From Alphaproteobacteria bacterium (GTDB lineage: Bacteria; Pseudomonadota; Alphaproteobacteria; Micavibrionales; UBA2020), in the NCBI GenBank assembly GCA_016124645.1, contig WGNE01000009.1, positions 1 through 49,009 on the forward strand: a stretch of 49,009 nt of DNA, read 5' to 3'. This document shows positions 22,619 to 31,411 of this stretch, piece by piece. Positions within the stretch are counted from its first letter, which is position 1; each line of letters begins with the position of its first letter. Under the pieces are notes generated by a model. It searched no databases and was not told where the DNA came from. It was given only the letters and a program-made list of their open reading frames with translations. A program made the position numbers and the translations under genes.

Positions 22619-23029
22619 ATGACTGCACTCACTCAAGACAAAGCCACCCCGCAATCCGCAGGTGACTACCTCGATGCCCCTGTCGCGTCCGGCAAAAAAA
22701 TCTACACCGGCGCGTTGGTGGCGATGAGCTCAACCGGCTACATCACGCCGGGCGCGACGGCGACCACGCTGAAAGGCGTCGGCGTCGCGCAGGAGCAAGT
22801 CGATAACACCGACGGCGCGGACGGCGACGTCACCGTCCGCGTGGATCGTCGCCCTTACTGGATCTCCAACAGTGACACCGATCCGGTCGGGCTGGAGGAC
22901 ATCAAGGCCGACTGCTACATCGTCGATGATCAGACGGTCGCCAAAACCAACGGCACCAACACGCGCAGCGTGGCGGGCAAAATCATGAACGTGGATGCCA
23001 ATCTCGGCGTCCTTGTCGATTTCCGCTAA
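22619..23029 (+). CDS. Head decoration-like protein (DUF2190 type)
   Basis: A 136-aa beta-rich protein (GKKIYTGALVAMSSTGYITPG, TLKGVGVAQEQVDN, VDRRPYWISN). The size, fold pattern and position between scaffold and major head protein fit a capsid decoration or cement protein. The family call is tentative. TGAAAGGAAAAAACG precedes the ATG. Confidence 0.65.
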   Translation: MTALTQDKATPQSAGDYLDAPVASGKKIYTGALVAMSSTGYITPGATATTLKGVGVAQEQVDNTDGADGDVTVRVDRRPYWISNSDTDPVGLEDIKADCYIVDDQTVAKTNGTNTRSVAGKIMNVDANLGVLVDFR

Positions 23030-23058
23030 CCCTCAATTCCTGAAAGGAAAAAGAAGAC

Positions 23059-23958
23059 ATGAAACCGATCAATTCCAAAGCACTCGACGACTTGCAGGTT
23101 GGCTTCACCAGCCTCTACAACGGCGCGGCCGCCCAGGTCACGCCTCAGTGGGATAAAGTCGCGATGGAAGTACAGTCCACCGGAGCTGAAGAAAAATACG
23201 GCTGGTTGGGCGAAATCCCTGAAATGCGCGAATGGCTTGGCGACCGCGTGATCCACGCTCTTTCGACCCATGACTACAACATCAAGAACAAGGACTTCGA
23301 GTCCACGATTGGCGTTCCGCGCAATGCCATCGCCGACGACAAGCTCGGCGTCTATGCGCCGATGGTCCAGATGATGGGCGACGGCGCGGCCCGTCATCCT
23401 GACAAGCTGACCTTCTCGCTTTTGAAGAACGGCTTCGCGACGGAATGCTATGACGGTCAATATTTCTTCGACACCGACCATCCGGTGATCGACGAAGACG
23501 GCGTGACGATCAATTCCGTCTCCAATAGCGGCGGCGGTTCGGGCAATGCCTGGTTCCTTCTGGATACCAGCCGACCCGTCAAGCCGCTCATCTTCCAAAC
23601 ACGCCAGGCGGCCGACTTCGTCCTGCTCAACAAGCCCGATGATGCGAACGTCTTTATGCAGAAAAGGTTTCTTTTCGGCGTGGACGGTCGCTGGAATGCG
23701 GGTTATGCGCTCTGGCAACTTGCCTACGGCAGCAAGCAGACGCTGGATGCCACCAGCTATGCTGCCGCCGTCGCCAACCTCGAGAGCCGCAAGGGCGACC
23801 ATGGCAAGCCGCTCGGCCTGCAGGCGACCATGCTGGTCGTCGGTCCGTCCAACAAGACGGCCGCCAAGACGCTGCTGACGGCGGAACGCGACCAGTACGG
23901 CGCGACGAACATCCACCGCGATACCGCAGAGCTGGTCGTTTCCCCGTACCTCGACTAA
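23059..23958 (+). CDS. Major head protein (Mu T-like)
   Basis: A 299-aa Mu gpT-family protein: the start PINSKALDDLQVGFTSLYN, the glycine/tryptophan block KYGWLGEIPEMREWLGDR, NKDFESTIGVPRNAI and the aromatic YDGQYFFDTDHP are family features. It forms the icosahedral shell. TGAAAGGAAAAAG gives the ribosome-binding site. It ends with SPYLD. Confidence 0.92.
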   Translation: MKPINSKALDDLQVGFTSLYNGAAAQVTPQWDKVAMEVQSTGAEEKYGWLGEIPEMREWLGDRVIHALSTHDYNIKNKDFESTIGVPRNAIADDKLGVYAPMVQMMGDGAARHPDKLTFSLLKNGFATECYDGQYFFDTDHPVIDEDGVTINSVSNSGGGSGNAWFLLDTSRPVKPLIFQTRQAADFVLLNKPDDANVFMQKRFLFGVDGRWNAGYALWQLAYGSKQTLDATSYAAAVANLESRKGDHGKPLGLQATMLVVGPSNKTAAKTLLTAERDQYGATNIHRDTAELVVSPYLD

Positions 23959-23996
23959 GACCCCTTTCAACCCCGAAACACAAGGAAACTTAAAAC

Positions 23997-24347
23997 ATGG
24001 CTAACGCACTTAAAATCAAGGCCACCCGCAACGGCTACCGCCGCGCCGGTTACGGCTTTTCCATCGACGAAGAGCGGACCATCCCTTTTTCCGAGCTTAC
24101 CGACGAACAGATCGAAGCTCTTAAAGCGGACAAAAAGCTCATCGTCATCAAGGTGGATGATCCCGATGTCGCAAAAAAAGATGCCGAGAAAAAGGCCGCC
24201 GAGAAAAAGGATGCCAAATCAAAAGGCAAGCCTGATGCCGACGCCGAGAAAAAAGCCAAGGAAGAAGCCGAGGCAAAAGCCAAGGAAGAAGCCGAAGCGA
24301 AAGCCAAGGCCGAGGCCGCGAAAAAGGCCAACGGCGGCAACAAATAA
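23997..24347 (+). CDS. FluMu gp35/HI1506-like protein with Lys/Ala repeats
   Basis: A 116-aa protein. The N-terminal 55 residues (IKATRNGYRRAGYGF, SELTDEQIEALKADKKLIVI) match the small FluMu protein that follows gpT. The C-terminal 60 residues are nearly all Lys, Ala, Glu and Asp with repeated KAKEEAEA units, a low-complexity helical tail longer than in Mu. Its role in the virion is not known. Confidence 0.7.
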   Translation: MANALKIKATRNGYRRAGYGFSIDEERTIPFSELTDEQIEALKADKKLIVIKVDDPDVAKKDAEKKAAEKKDAKSKGKPDADAEKKAKEEAEAKAKEEAEAKAKAEAAKKANGGNK

Positions 24348-24368
24348 ATCTCACCGCACACAGGCAGG

Positions 24369-24399
24369 GGGAGGGTCGCTGACGGAAGGCGGCCCTCCC
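24369..24399 (+). other. Large hairpin between head genes
   Basis: GGGAGGG and CCCTCCC form a perfect 7-bp stem that extends to 12 pairs with two G-T wobbles around the loop GACGGAA. No T run follows, so it is not a standard terminator. It sits two genes after the scaffold, one gene after gpT, in a 71-bp gap. It may be an mRNA-processing or stability element. Confidence 0.55.
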
Positions 24400-24418
24400 G
24401 CCGGAAAAGGACAACACG

Positions 24419-24844
24419 ATGACCTACGCAACCCAAGGCGACATGGTAACGCGCTACGGCGAAGATCAGCTCATCGAGCTGACCGACCGCGCAGATCCGC
24501 CTGCCGGGGTCATCGATGCGGCCATCATGGCCGCCGCGCTGGCGGACGCCGACGCGAAAATCAACGCTTACATTTCCCGCCGCTATACGCTGCCGCTGGC
24601 CGAGACGCCCGCGCTGCTGAGGCAGACGGCAGAAGCCATCTCCTATTTCATTCTTTCTCGGGGCCGCCACTCGACGCAAGATCGCGAAGCCTATGACGAC
24701 GCGCTCAAGCAGTTGGCCGACCTCGGCACCGGTGCTGCGACGCTCAACATCCCCACCGGCGAGGAGCCTGCGTCATCCGCCGCCCGCGCGGCCGAGACCG
24801 GTCCCGGCCGCGTCTTCTCCCGCGACAGTTTGAAGGGGCTTTAA
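24419..24844 (+). CDS. Mu gp36-like head-tail protein (DUF1320)
   Basis: A 141-aa protein with the DUF1320 signature: YATQGDMVTRYGEDQLIELTDR, ADADAKINAYISRRYTLPL and TAEAISYFIL. In Mu this protein is part of the neck or head completion region. AAAAGGA precedes the ATG. The next gene starts immediately after its stop. Confidence 0.88.
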   Translation: MTYATQGDMVTRYGEDQLIELTDRADPPAGVIDAAIMAAALADADAKINAYISRRYTLPLAETPALLRQTAEAISYFILSRGRHSTQDREAYDDALKQLADLGTGAATLNIPTGEEPASSAARAAETGPGRVFSRDSLKGL

Positions 24845-25339
24845 ATGACCGATACGGCCGCCAGTTTGAAATTCGAGGGTGACAAAAAGACCGTCGCCGC
24901 CCTCAACTATCTTGCCGATCCGCGCGAGCGCCTCGGGTTGCTGGAGGCCATCGGCGCTTATGGCGTTTCATCCACCCAGCAACGTTTCCTCAGCCAGGTC
25001 GCGCCGGACGGTACGCCCTGGAAGCCTTTGCTCCGCGCCAAGGAGGGCAACGGCATGACGCTGCGCATGACCAGCCGCCTCTTTCAGAGCTTCAACTTCA
25101 ATGCCTCCCAAAAGGCGGTCGAGTGGGGGACCAACGTCGTCTATGCGGGCATCCACCAGTTCGGCGGCACCATCGTGCCGAAACTCAAAAAGGCGTTGGC
25201 CTTCCATCTGGCCAACGGCGCTTTCGTTATGGTGAAAAAGGTGGAAGTCCCCGCGCGCCCGTTCCTGGGCATCAACGAGTATGACCGGGGCCGGATCTAC
25301 GGCATCGCGAAAAAATGGACGGCGGGGGCGACGGCATGA
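24845..25339 (+). CDS. Virion morphogenesis protein (Mu G-like, phage tail completion S family)
   Basis: A 164-aa protein with the G/S family pattern QRFLSQVAPDGTPWKPL, MTLRMTSRLFQSFNF, VVYAGIHQFGGTI and ARPFLGIN. The family acts in head-tail joining. In Mu gene G lies before I; here it is after gpT and gp36, a rearranged order common in Mu-like phages. It ends in an ATGA overlap with the next gene. Confidence 0.87.
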   Translation: MTDTAASLKFEGDKKTVAALNYLADPRERLGLLEAIGAYGVSSTQQRFLSQVAPDGTPWKPLLRAKEGNGMTLRMTSRLFQSFNFNASQKAVEWGTNVVYAGIHQFGGTIVPKLKKALAFHLANGAFVMVKKVEVPARPFLGINEYDRGRIYGIAKKWTAGATA

Positions 25340-25938
25340 TCGGGAGCATCGAGCAGGGCATCGTGGACCGCCTTACCGCCGCAAGCGAAAGCGGGGGGCT
25401 GGGCTATGCCTTCAAAAAGGTGGACAGCTATGGCGGGGATCTCGATGCTGCCGTGGATCGCATCATCAGAGACACTCCGGCCGCCCTTGTCATCAGCAAG
25501 GGATTGACGGTAGTACAGACCGCGCGCACGCGCGTCAAGCTGCGCGCTGGTTTTGGCGTGCTCTGCTGCGCGCGGTCGTTGCGCAATGAGAAGGCTGCGC
25601 GCAATGGCACCCCGTTAGGAGGCGTTGGATCATACCAGCTGATCGAGGACGTTACGTCCTTGCTTATTTTTCAGACTTTCGGCCTTGCCATCAACCCCTT
25701 GGCGCTCACCGGCGTGGTCCCGGTCGCCAATGACCGGCTCGACGGCAAGCTGCTCTCCATCTATTCCGTCGAAGTCGAGACTTTCTATTCCATTACCGTC
25801 CCGGACATCACGGGCGATCTTAACGACTTCACCACCTTCAACGTCAACTGGGACGTGCCGGTCCTCGGCAACGTCAGCACCGAACTGCCCGCCGACGACA
25901 CGGCGGATGCAACCGACAAGATCATTTTACCAACGTAA
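25336..25938 (+). CDS. Mu gp37-like protein (DUF1834)
   Basis: A 200-aa protein. MIGSIEQGIVDRLTA starts the DUF1834-type fold, and the central RTRVKLRAGFGVLCCARSLRNE with a following LIEDVTSLLI is typical. It is counted among tail terminator-like proteins of Mu-like phages. The ATG at 25336 overlaps the stop of the G-like gene by 4 bp. Confidence 0.8.
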   Translation: MIGSIEQGIVDRLTAASESGGLGYAFKKVDSYGGDLDAAVDRIIRDTPAALVISKGLTVVQTARTRVKLRAGFGVLCCARSLRNEKAARNGTPLGGVGSYQLIEDVTSLLIFQTFGLAINPLALTGVVPVANDRLDGKLLSIYSVEVETFYSITVPDITGDLNDFTTFNVNWDVPVLGNVSTELPADDTADATDKIILPT

Positions 25939-25949
25939 AGGAGCCTTCA

Positions 25950-26162
25950 ATGCCCAAGTCAACGACCCCCGAAAAAATCACCGTCCGCCCCGCGCGACCG
26001 GGCCTGCTGGTGCCTAACCCGGAGAACAAGCACGAGCCGCTGAAAGCAGACGGCGAGACCGTCACGCAGTCCACCTACTGGCGGCGTCGCCTGCTGGACA
26101 AGGATGTCGTCATCGTCAAGCCCGCAGCCCCCGCTCAACCCCGTTCGAAATCGAAGGAGTAA
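25950..26162 (+). CDS. Mu gp38-like protein (DUF2635)
   Basis: A 70-aa protein with the DUF2635 features ITVRPARPGLLVPNPEN and STYWRRRLLDKDVV. It always precedes the sheath gene in Mu-like phages. The function is unknown. AAAGGAG lies before the ATG. Confidence 0.85.
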   Translation: MPKSTTPEKITVRPARPGLLVPNPENKHEPLKADGETVTQSTYWRRRLLDKDVVIVKPAAPAQPRSKSKE

Positions 26163-26165
26163 CCC

Positions 26166-27638
26166 ATGATCAGCTTCAACCTCATCCCGCTCAACATCCA
26201 GGTGCCGGGTCAATACATCGAAATCGACAATTCCAAAGCCGTCCAAGGGCTGACCGGAATGCCCTGCAAGGTTCTGCTGATCGGCCAGATGCTGGCCGCT
26301 GGCACCGCCGATCCGCTGGTCCCCTACCTGATCGGCAACGACGACCAAGGTAACACTTACTTTGGGGAGGGCAGTCAATTGGCTCATATGGTGGAAAAGT
26401 TCCGCAAAGCCCGCGACACCGTCGAGCTTTGGGCCATCTCCCAGGTCGATAATCCGGCGGGCGTGGCCGCCGCCGGTGCCTTCACCTTCACCGGCCCCGC
26501 GACCGCAGCCGGGACGTTGGTGCTCTACATCGGCGGCCGCAAGGTCGAGGTCGCGGTCGCGGCGGCGGATGCCGCTGCCGACATCGCGACGGCCGTGGCT
26601 GCCGCCATCACCGCCGACGCCGATCTGCCGGTCACGGCCGCCGTCGATGGCGGCGACGATACCAAGGTCAACGTCACGGCCCGCCACAAGGGGCTGGTCG
26701 CCAACAGCATCGACCTGCGGGCCAACTACTACCAGGAGGACGCGCTGCCCGCGGGCGTCGGCGTAACCGTGACGGCGATGACCGGTGGCACCGGCAACCC
26801 CGATGTCGGCGATGTCATCGCTGCCATCGCAGGTACCTGGTACACGGATTTCGGGATGGCTTACGCCGATACCGCCAACGTCGTTTTGATGGAAACGGAG
26901 CTGGAAAGCCGCTTCGGTCCCCTTGCGATGAAAGACGGGCATCTGTATTACACCGTGGCCGATACCTACGCCAACCTGGTCACGCTCGCCGACGGGCGCA
27001 ACAGTCCGCAGGACAGCGTTGTCGGGATCAAGGGGTCTCCCACCCCGCCTTATGAGATCACGGCGCAGGTCACTGCGGTTTGCGCCTACGATCTCCAGAT
27101 CGACCCGGCCCGGCCGGTGCAGACGCTTGAGCTTCCCGACGTCATGGCACCGGCGGTCGCGGACCGTTTCGATTGGTCGGAGAACAATATCCTCCTCGGC
27201 TACGGGATCAGCACGCTGGCCATCACGCGGGACGACACGGTCCAGATCATGCGCATGGTCACGACGTACAAGACCAACGCAGCTGGCGCTGCAGATCCCT
27301 CTTACCATGATCTCGAGACGATGAAGACGCTGGCTTACTTGCGCTATGACGTGCGCACGCTGGCGGCCCTGCGCTGGCCGCGTTACAAGCTGGCCGACGA
27401 TGGCACGACCTTCGCCGCCGGACAGGCCGTGGTGACGCCCAGCGTTATCCGCTCGGCTCTCATCGCCCGCTTCAAGCTGTGGGAAGAGAACGGTCTGGTC
27501 GAAAACATCGAGCAGTTCAAGGCCGATCTCATCGTCGAGCGCAACACGACAGACAAAAACCGGATCGATACGCTGATCCCGCCCGACGTCATCAACCAAT
27601 TCCGCGTCCTCGCTGCGCAGGAACAATTCCGTCTTTAA
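26166..27638 (+). CDS. Contractile tail sheath protein (Mu L-like)
   Basis: A 490-aa sheath protein. SFNLIPLNIQVPGQYIEIDN is the family start. A protruding domain of beta repeats rich in Ala and Val occupies about residues 95-215, and the conserved C-terminus includes ALRWPRYKLADDG and LWEENGLVENIEQFK. It contracts to drive the tube through the envelope, so the phage is a myovirus. Confidence 0.93.
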   Translation: MISFNLIPLNIQVPGQYIEIDNSKAVQGLTGMPCKVLLIGQMLAAGTADPLVPYLIGNDDQGNTYFGEGSQLAHMVEKFRKARDTVELWAISQVDNPAGVAAAGAFTFTGPATAAGTLVLYIGGRKVEVAVAAADAAADIATAVAAAITADADLPVTAAVDGGDDTKVNVTARHKGLVANSIDLRANYYQEDALPAGVGVTVTAMTGGTGNPDVGDVIAAIAGTWYTDFGMAYADTANVVLMETELESRFGPLAMKDGHLYYTVADTYANLVTLADGRNSPQDSVVGIKGSPTPPYEITAQVTAVCAYDLQIDPARPVQTLELPDVMAPAVADRFDWSENNILLGYGISTLAITRDDTVQIMRMVTTYKTNAAGAADPSYHDLETMKTLAYLRYDVRTLAALRWPRYKLADDGTTFAAGQAVVTPSVIRSALIARFKLWEENGLVENIEQFKADLIVERNTTDKNRIDTLIPPDVINQFRVLAAQEQFRL

Positions 27639-27660
27639 CCCTGTTTAAAGGAGCATTTAC

Positions 27661-28035
27661 ATGACAGATCCCAGAGCCATCGTCGGCCGCGCGACCATCC
27701 GCGTTAACGGAGAGTTCTTCGATACAATGGCGGGTGCCAAGCTGATCCCCGGTGGGAAGCAAAACACCTCACGCCCGACCTCCCACGGCTACCGATACAC
27801 CCAGACCTATCTGCCTTCGATGCTGACCTGCTCCGTGGCAGTCGGCGCAGGCCAGTCGGTGAAAGACCTGCAAAGCATCAGCGGCGCGGAGATCACTTTC
27901 ACGGCTGACACCGGCCAGACGTGGATCATCCGCAATGCCGCGCAGACCGCCCAGGTCGGCGTGGCCGATGGGCCGGACGGCGGCACCGCCGACCTGCAGT
28001 TCGAGGGCGACGCCGCTGAAGAGGACATCGGCTGA
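27661..28035 (+). CDS. Tail tube protein (Mu M-like)
   Basis: A 124-aa protein with the tube pattern IVGRATIRVNGEFF, KLIPGGKQNTSR, AEITFTADTGQTW and a final DLQFEG strand. The length and place directly after the sheath fit the Mu tube protein. AAAGGAG precedes the ATG. Confidence 0.9.
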   Translation: MTDPRAIVGRATIRVNGEFFDTMAGAKLIPGGKQNTSRPTSHGYRYTQTYLPSMLTCSVAVGAGQSVKDLQSISGAEITFTADTGQTWIIRNAAQTAQVGVADGPDGGTADLQFEGDAAEEDIG

Positions 28036-28496
28036 TGACCAACCCGGACAACATCGACCTGATCGACGACGTCGATCATCTGGAAGAAGCCGCGCCCGCA
28101 AGCGAAGATGCTGCGGTCGTGGTCGTGGAGCCCGAAAACGTTCTGCCCGAATGGGCAGTGAAAAACCCGGACGGGAGCGTGTCATTTCCGCTCAAGTGGC
28201 CTTTCGAGCGCAAACTTCAGGTCAAAGGCGGCCCCATCAAGGTCGAAAAAATCGAGAACCTGTGCATGCGCCGGCCGAATGCCGGTGATTTCTTCGAGAT
28301 GGAAACCCTGAAAAACGAAGGTGCAGCGGCCAAGCTGATGATTTCGCGACTTTTGCAAACGGACGTTCACCTGGTCTCCCGCCTCGACATCGAGGATCTC
28401 TACCGGGCCATCCAGGTGATGGAATATTTTTTTCCAAAGGGCATGAAGGTTGGGACTGGGAAAGCTGGCGGGATTATCTCGCCAACGTCGCCCTGA
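28035..28496 (+). CDS. Tail assembly chaperone, short form (Mu gp41-like)
   Basis: A 153-aa acidic protein of the phage tail E/gp41 type (IKVEKIENLCMRRPNAGDFFEME, SRLDIEDLYRAIQVMEYF). The last 20 residues after FFPKGM have no family look, because the conserved reading switches to the -1 frame at a run of seven T. It starts on the stop of the tube gene. The chaperone coats the tape measure during tail assembly. Confidence 0.85.
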   Translation: MTNPDNIDLIDDVDHLEEAAPASEDAAVVVVEPENVLPEWAVKNPDGSVSFPLKWPFERKLQVKGGPIKVEKIENLCMRRPNAGDFFEMETLKNEGAAAKLMISRLLQTDVHLVSRLDIEDLYRAIQVMEYFFPKGMKVGTGKAGGIISPTSP

Positions 28497-28609
28497 CTTT
28501 CGGCTTCACCGAGGCCGAGCTGCTGGCCATGCCCCTGGAGCGGCTTTACTTCTGGCACAAAATCGCGGAGGACTTGAATGCACAACTTAAATCTCAAGCT
28601 GGTCCTTGA
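28035..28609 (+). CDS. Tail assembly chaperone, -1 frameshift product
   Basis: A 191-aa fusion of 133 residues of frame 0 and 58 of the -1 frame. The slip site T-TTT-TTT (28427-28433) has the ideal phase, with TTT codons in both ribosomal sites. After the slip the reading is SKGHEGWDWESWRDYLAN ... LLAMPLERLYFWHKIAEDL, a typical conserved second half. The extension ends 32 bp inside the tape-measure gene. Mu and lambda both make such a pair at this locus. Confidence 0.85.
28427..28433 (+). promoter_or_regulatory. Programmed -1 ribosomal frameshift site
   Basis: Seven T in the X-XXY-YYZ phase of the chaperone frame. It is the longest T run in this GC-rich tail operon and sits just before the conserved -1 coding segment. 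No strong downstream pseudoknot was identified by eye. Confidence 0.82.
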
Positions 28610-30167
28610 AGTCATCGACCGGATGACCGGGCCGATCAAGCGGGCGCGGGAGAACATCACCGCCTCGGTCGGCCGCATCCGCGAACGGTTTTCCGGCCTC
28701 GGCCAGGATCTGCGCTTCAGGACATGGTTTGCCTTCGCGCTGGTCGGGGAAGCCATCGGAAAATTCGGCAAGCGGATGACGACGGCCGGAGAAAAACTCA
28801 AGAAGTTCAGCAAAGAGCTGCGCGCGGCGGGCGGGCTGTTCACGCAGTACCTCACCTTGCCGATCATCGGCCTTGGCACCCTTGCCGTCCGGCAGGCAGG
28901 CAAACTGCAGGAGCTTTCCGACCGTATGACGGGGCTGACCGGCAATGCGAAGGCTGCAGGGGACATGGTCAAGCGGTTGCGCGATTTTTCCGAGCGCGCG
29001 CCCTTCGACCTCGAGGACGTCGGCCAGGCGGCCCAGCAGCTGATGGCGCTGGGCTACTCCGCCGACGGCGCGATGAAGCGGCTCGAGCTGCTGGCACCCA
29101 TAGCAACCGTGACACACCAGCAAATCGCCGCGCTGACGCAGACCTACATCAACGTGCGTAAATCCGCGCAGCTGTCCACCGACGACATCATGACGATGGC
29201 CGGGCAGGGTATCCCGATCCTGCCGGTGCTGGCCAAACAGCTGCACACGACGAAGACGGGCGTCATGCAGCTGGCGCAGGCAGGGGACATCGGCTTCGGC
29301 GATTTCAAGAAAGCCCTGCAGTCGATGACTGCAAAAGGTGGTTTTGCCGCGGACGCCATCTCGCGCGATATGAACCAGGTTGGCGGGGTTTTCACTCACC
29401 TGAAGAATGTCGTCCTGGATGCCTTCGGCGATATCGGCGACCAGCTCTTCAAATCGCTCAGAATGGCGGACAAGGTCAACGCGCTGTCCGACAAGATCAA
29501 GTCCCTGACCAAGCGCTTCATGAACCTGCCGGAGCCGGTCAAGAACTTCATCGCCTGGGCGGCGCTCATCACGGCCACGCTGGGCCCGGCCATCTTCGCC
29601 GTCGGCCAAATGACACTGGGGCTGGCTTTCCTTTTCAAGGGGATCGGCGGATTGCTGGGCATCATCGGCGTCCTGACGGAAGCCGTCGGCAGTTTCGCGG
29701 CGGCCCTGATCGCCACGCCCATCGGTTGGATTACGCTGGCCATCGCCGGACTGGCTTTCGCAGGCTACGAGCTGATCAAGCACTGGGACAAGGTCAAAAC
29801 CTTTTTTGGCCATATTTGGGACGGGATTAAATCCGCCTTCAAGAGCGGCGTAAACGCCGTGATGGACAAGCTCCAGCCGCTTTTCGATGCCTTCGAGCGC
29901 ATCAAGCACGGCTGGAACGCGCTCAAGGGCGTTTTCGGGGCTTCCAGCGGGCTGCAGGCCGCGCGGGAGGCCTCTGCCCCCCGTCCGGCGCCGACAAGCC
30001 TGCGCGGCGTCTGGGGGCCGGTTATGGCCCCGGTCAAGGTCGATACCGGCGGCACCCTGCATATCCGCATCGACCAGGACGGACAGGCGCGCGTCACCGG
30101 CGCGAAAAGCAACAACCCCGGCATGTCGATCAACGCCGACACCGGCCTTATCCTGGGAGGCTACTGA
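28578..30167 (+). CDS. Tape-measure protein
   Basis: A 529-aa protein with a coiled N-terminal part (LVLEVIDRMTGPIKRAREN), a conserved LITGNAK-like block (MTGLTGNAKAAGDMVKRL), a middle of short helices and a long hydrophobic segment at about residues 325-400 (FIAWAALITATLGPAIFAVG ... GLAFAGYELI). Its length sets the tail length; at 529 aa the tail should be short for a myovirus. GGAGG precedes the ATG, and it overlaps the frameshift extension of the chaperone. Confidence 0.9.
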   Translation: MHNLNLKLVLEVIDRMTGPIKRARENITASVGRIRERFSGLGQDLRFRTWFAFALVGEAIGKFGKRMTTAGEKLKKFSKELRAAGGLFTQYLTLPIIGLGTLAVRQAGKLQELSDRMTGLTGNAKAAGDMVKRLRDFSERAPFDLEDVGQAAQQLMALGYSADGAMKRLELLAPIATVTHQQIAALTQTYINVRKSAQLSTDDIMTMAGQGIPILPVLAKQLHTTKTGVMQLAQAGDIGFGDFKKALQSMTAKGGFAADAISRDMNQVGGVFTHLKNVVLDAFGDIGDQLFKSLRMADKVNALSDKIKSLTKRFMNLPEPVKNFIAWAALITATLGPAIFAVGQMTLGLAFLFKGIGGLLGIIGVLTEAVGSFAAALIATPIGWITLAIAGLAFAGYELIKHWDKVKTFFGHIWDGIKSAFKSGVNAVMDKLQPLFDAFERIKHGWNALKGVFGASSGLQAAREASAPRPAPTSLRGVWGPVMAPVKVDTGGTLHIRIDQDGQARVTGAKSNNPGMSINADTGLILGGY

Positions 30168-31411
30168 TGGCCGATTACCTGACCCAGCTGCGCCGCGCCT
30201 CCTTCAGGGGCATTCAGTTCGACTGCCCGGAAAACGAAAGCGGCGGCGGCCGCCGCGTCGTCCGGCACGACTACCCCGGCAAGGACCAGCCGACCTTCGA
30301 GGATCTCGGCCTCGACAGCCAGAGCTTCACCGTCACGGCCATCATCAACGGCGACGGCTTCGCGAAGCTGGCCGACACCTTCGAGGCCGCGCTGCAGAAG
30401 TCCGGCCCCGGCACCCTGATCCATCCGCTTTACGGCCAGCTACAGGTCATCGTCACCGGGCGGTGGCGACGGAGCTCATCGGCGGCTACCGTCGGCGACG
30501 TCACTTTCTCGATCCCATTCGAGCGGTACAACGGCCCGGTCTATCCGTCGGCGGCCGCCGACACCGTCGCGGGCCTGTCGGCCGCCGGTGACAATCTGGC
30601 GGCGGCCGTCACGGCCGAGTTCAAGGCCGCCTTCGATGCGAATGTGCCGGACTTCCTTTCGACCGATGCGCTGGGCCGGGCGAACAGCTTCATCACCGGG
30701 CTGTCGTCCAGCCTTTCACAGGCCGGGTTGAAGAACCCGCTTTCCATCGCGCTGCCGGTCCTTTCGGACATCAGCGGCGGGCTTTCCGACACGATCCTCG
30801 CCCTCTACGACAGCATCAGCGCGGCCGCCCAGCCCAAAGCGGTGCCGGTCGTCGGCGCGGCAACGGCGGACCAGCTGACCGGCGCGCAGGTCACGCAGCT
30901 CGCGGGCGTCATGTCGCAGGTCTCCACGTCCTCCATCGCGGACACCACGACCGCCGCGACCGCGACGGCCGCCACACGGCAGAAGAACGCCCTTGCGCTC
31001 GACAACATCCTGCGCGCCGGGGCGCTGGCGGCCGCGACGACGATGGCGCAATACGCAGCCTACGACAGCAAGGAACAGGCCCGCGCACTGCGCGACGATC
31101 TGGCGGCGAATATCTCGACCCTGCGCGACCAGCTGGGCGCGTCGCGCGGCTGGGACAATTCGTGGCTGGCCGCCGGGCAGGCGCTTGCCGCCATCACGCG
31201 CGACATCAACGACCGCATCGGCCGCCTGCCGCGCACCCAGCAGGTCAAGACGACGACGACGCGCACATCGCTGGACATCGCGCAGCGACTTTACGGCGAT
31301 GACCCCAAGGTCATCTTCGCCAAGGCCGACGATATCGTGGCCCGCAACGGCATTCGCCACCCCGGTTTCGTGCCGCCCTCGACGCTGGAGGCGCTGATCG
31401 ATGCCGCGTAA
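30167..31411 (+). CDS. DNA circularisation/baseplate protein (Mu N, gp43-like)
   Basis: A 414-aa protein. The N-terminal DNA_circ_N domain is plain: LRRASFRGIQFDCPENESGGGRR ends in the family GRR-x-V-x-H-x-YP (VVRHDYPGKD). The middle is Ala/Thr-rich and helical. The C-terminus (RTSLDIAQRLYGDDPKVIF ... NGIRHPGFVPP) looks like a LysM-type tail-associated unit. It belongs to the baseplate and overlaps the tape measure by one base. Confidence 0.9.
   Translation: MADYLTQLRRASFRGIQFDCPENESGGGRRVVRHDYPGKDQPTFEDLGLDSQSFTVTAIINGDGFAKLADTFEAALQKSGPGTLIHPLYGQLQVIVTGRWRRSSSAATVGDVTFSIPFERYNGPVYPSAAADTVAGLSAAGDNLAAAVTAEFKAAFDANVPDFLSTDALGRANSFITGLSSSLSQAGLKNPLSIALPVLSDISGGLSDTILALYDSISAAAQPKAVPVVGAATADQLTGAQVTQLAGVMSQVSTSSIADTTTAATATAATRQKNALALDNILRAGALAAATTMAQYAAYDSKEQARALRDDLAANISTLRDQLGASRGWDNSWLAAGQALAAITRDINDRIGRLPRTQQVKTTTTRTSLDIAQRLYGDDPKVIFAKADDIVARNGIRHPGFVPPSTLEALIDAA

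Noticed and set aside
24180-24345. Repetitive stretch that might be a CRISPR or tandem-repeat array
   Set aside because: The repeats are codons for a Lys/Ala/Glu-rich protein tail, in frame and without spacers.
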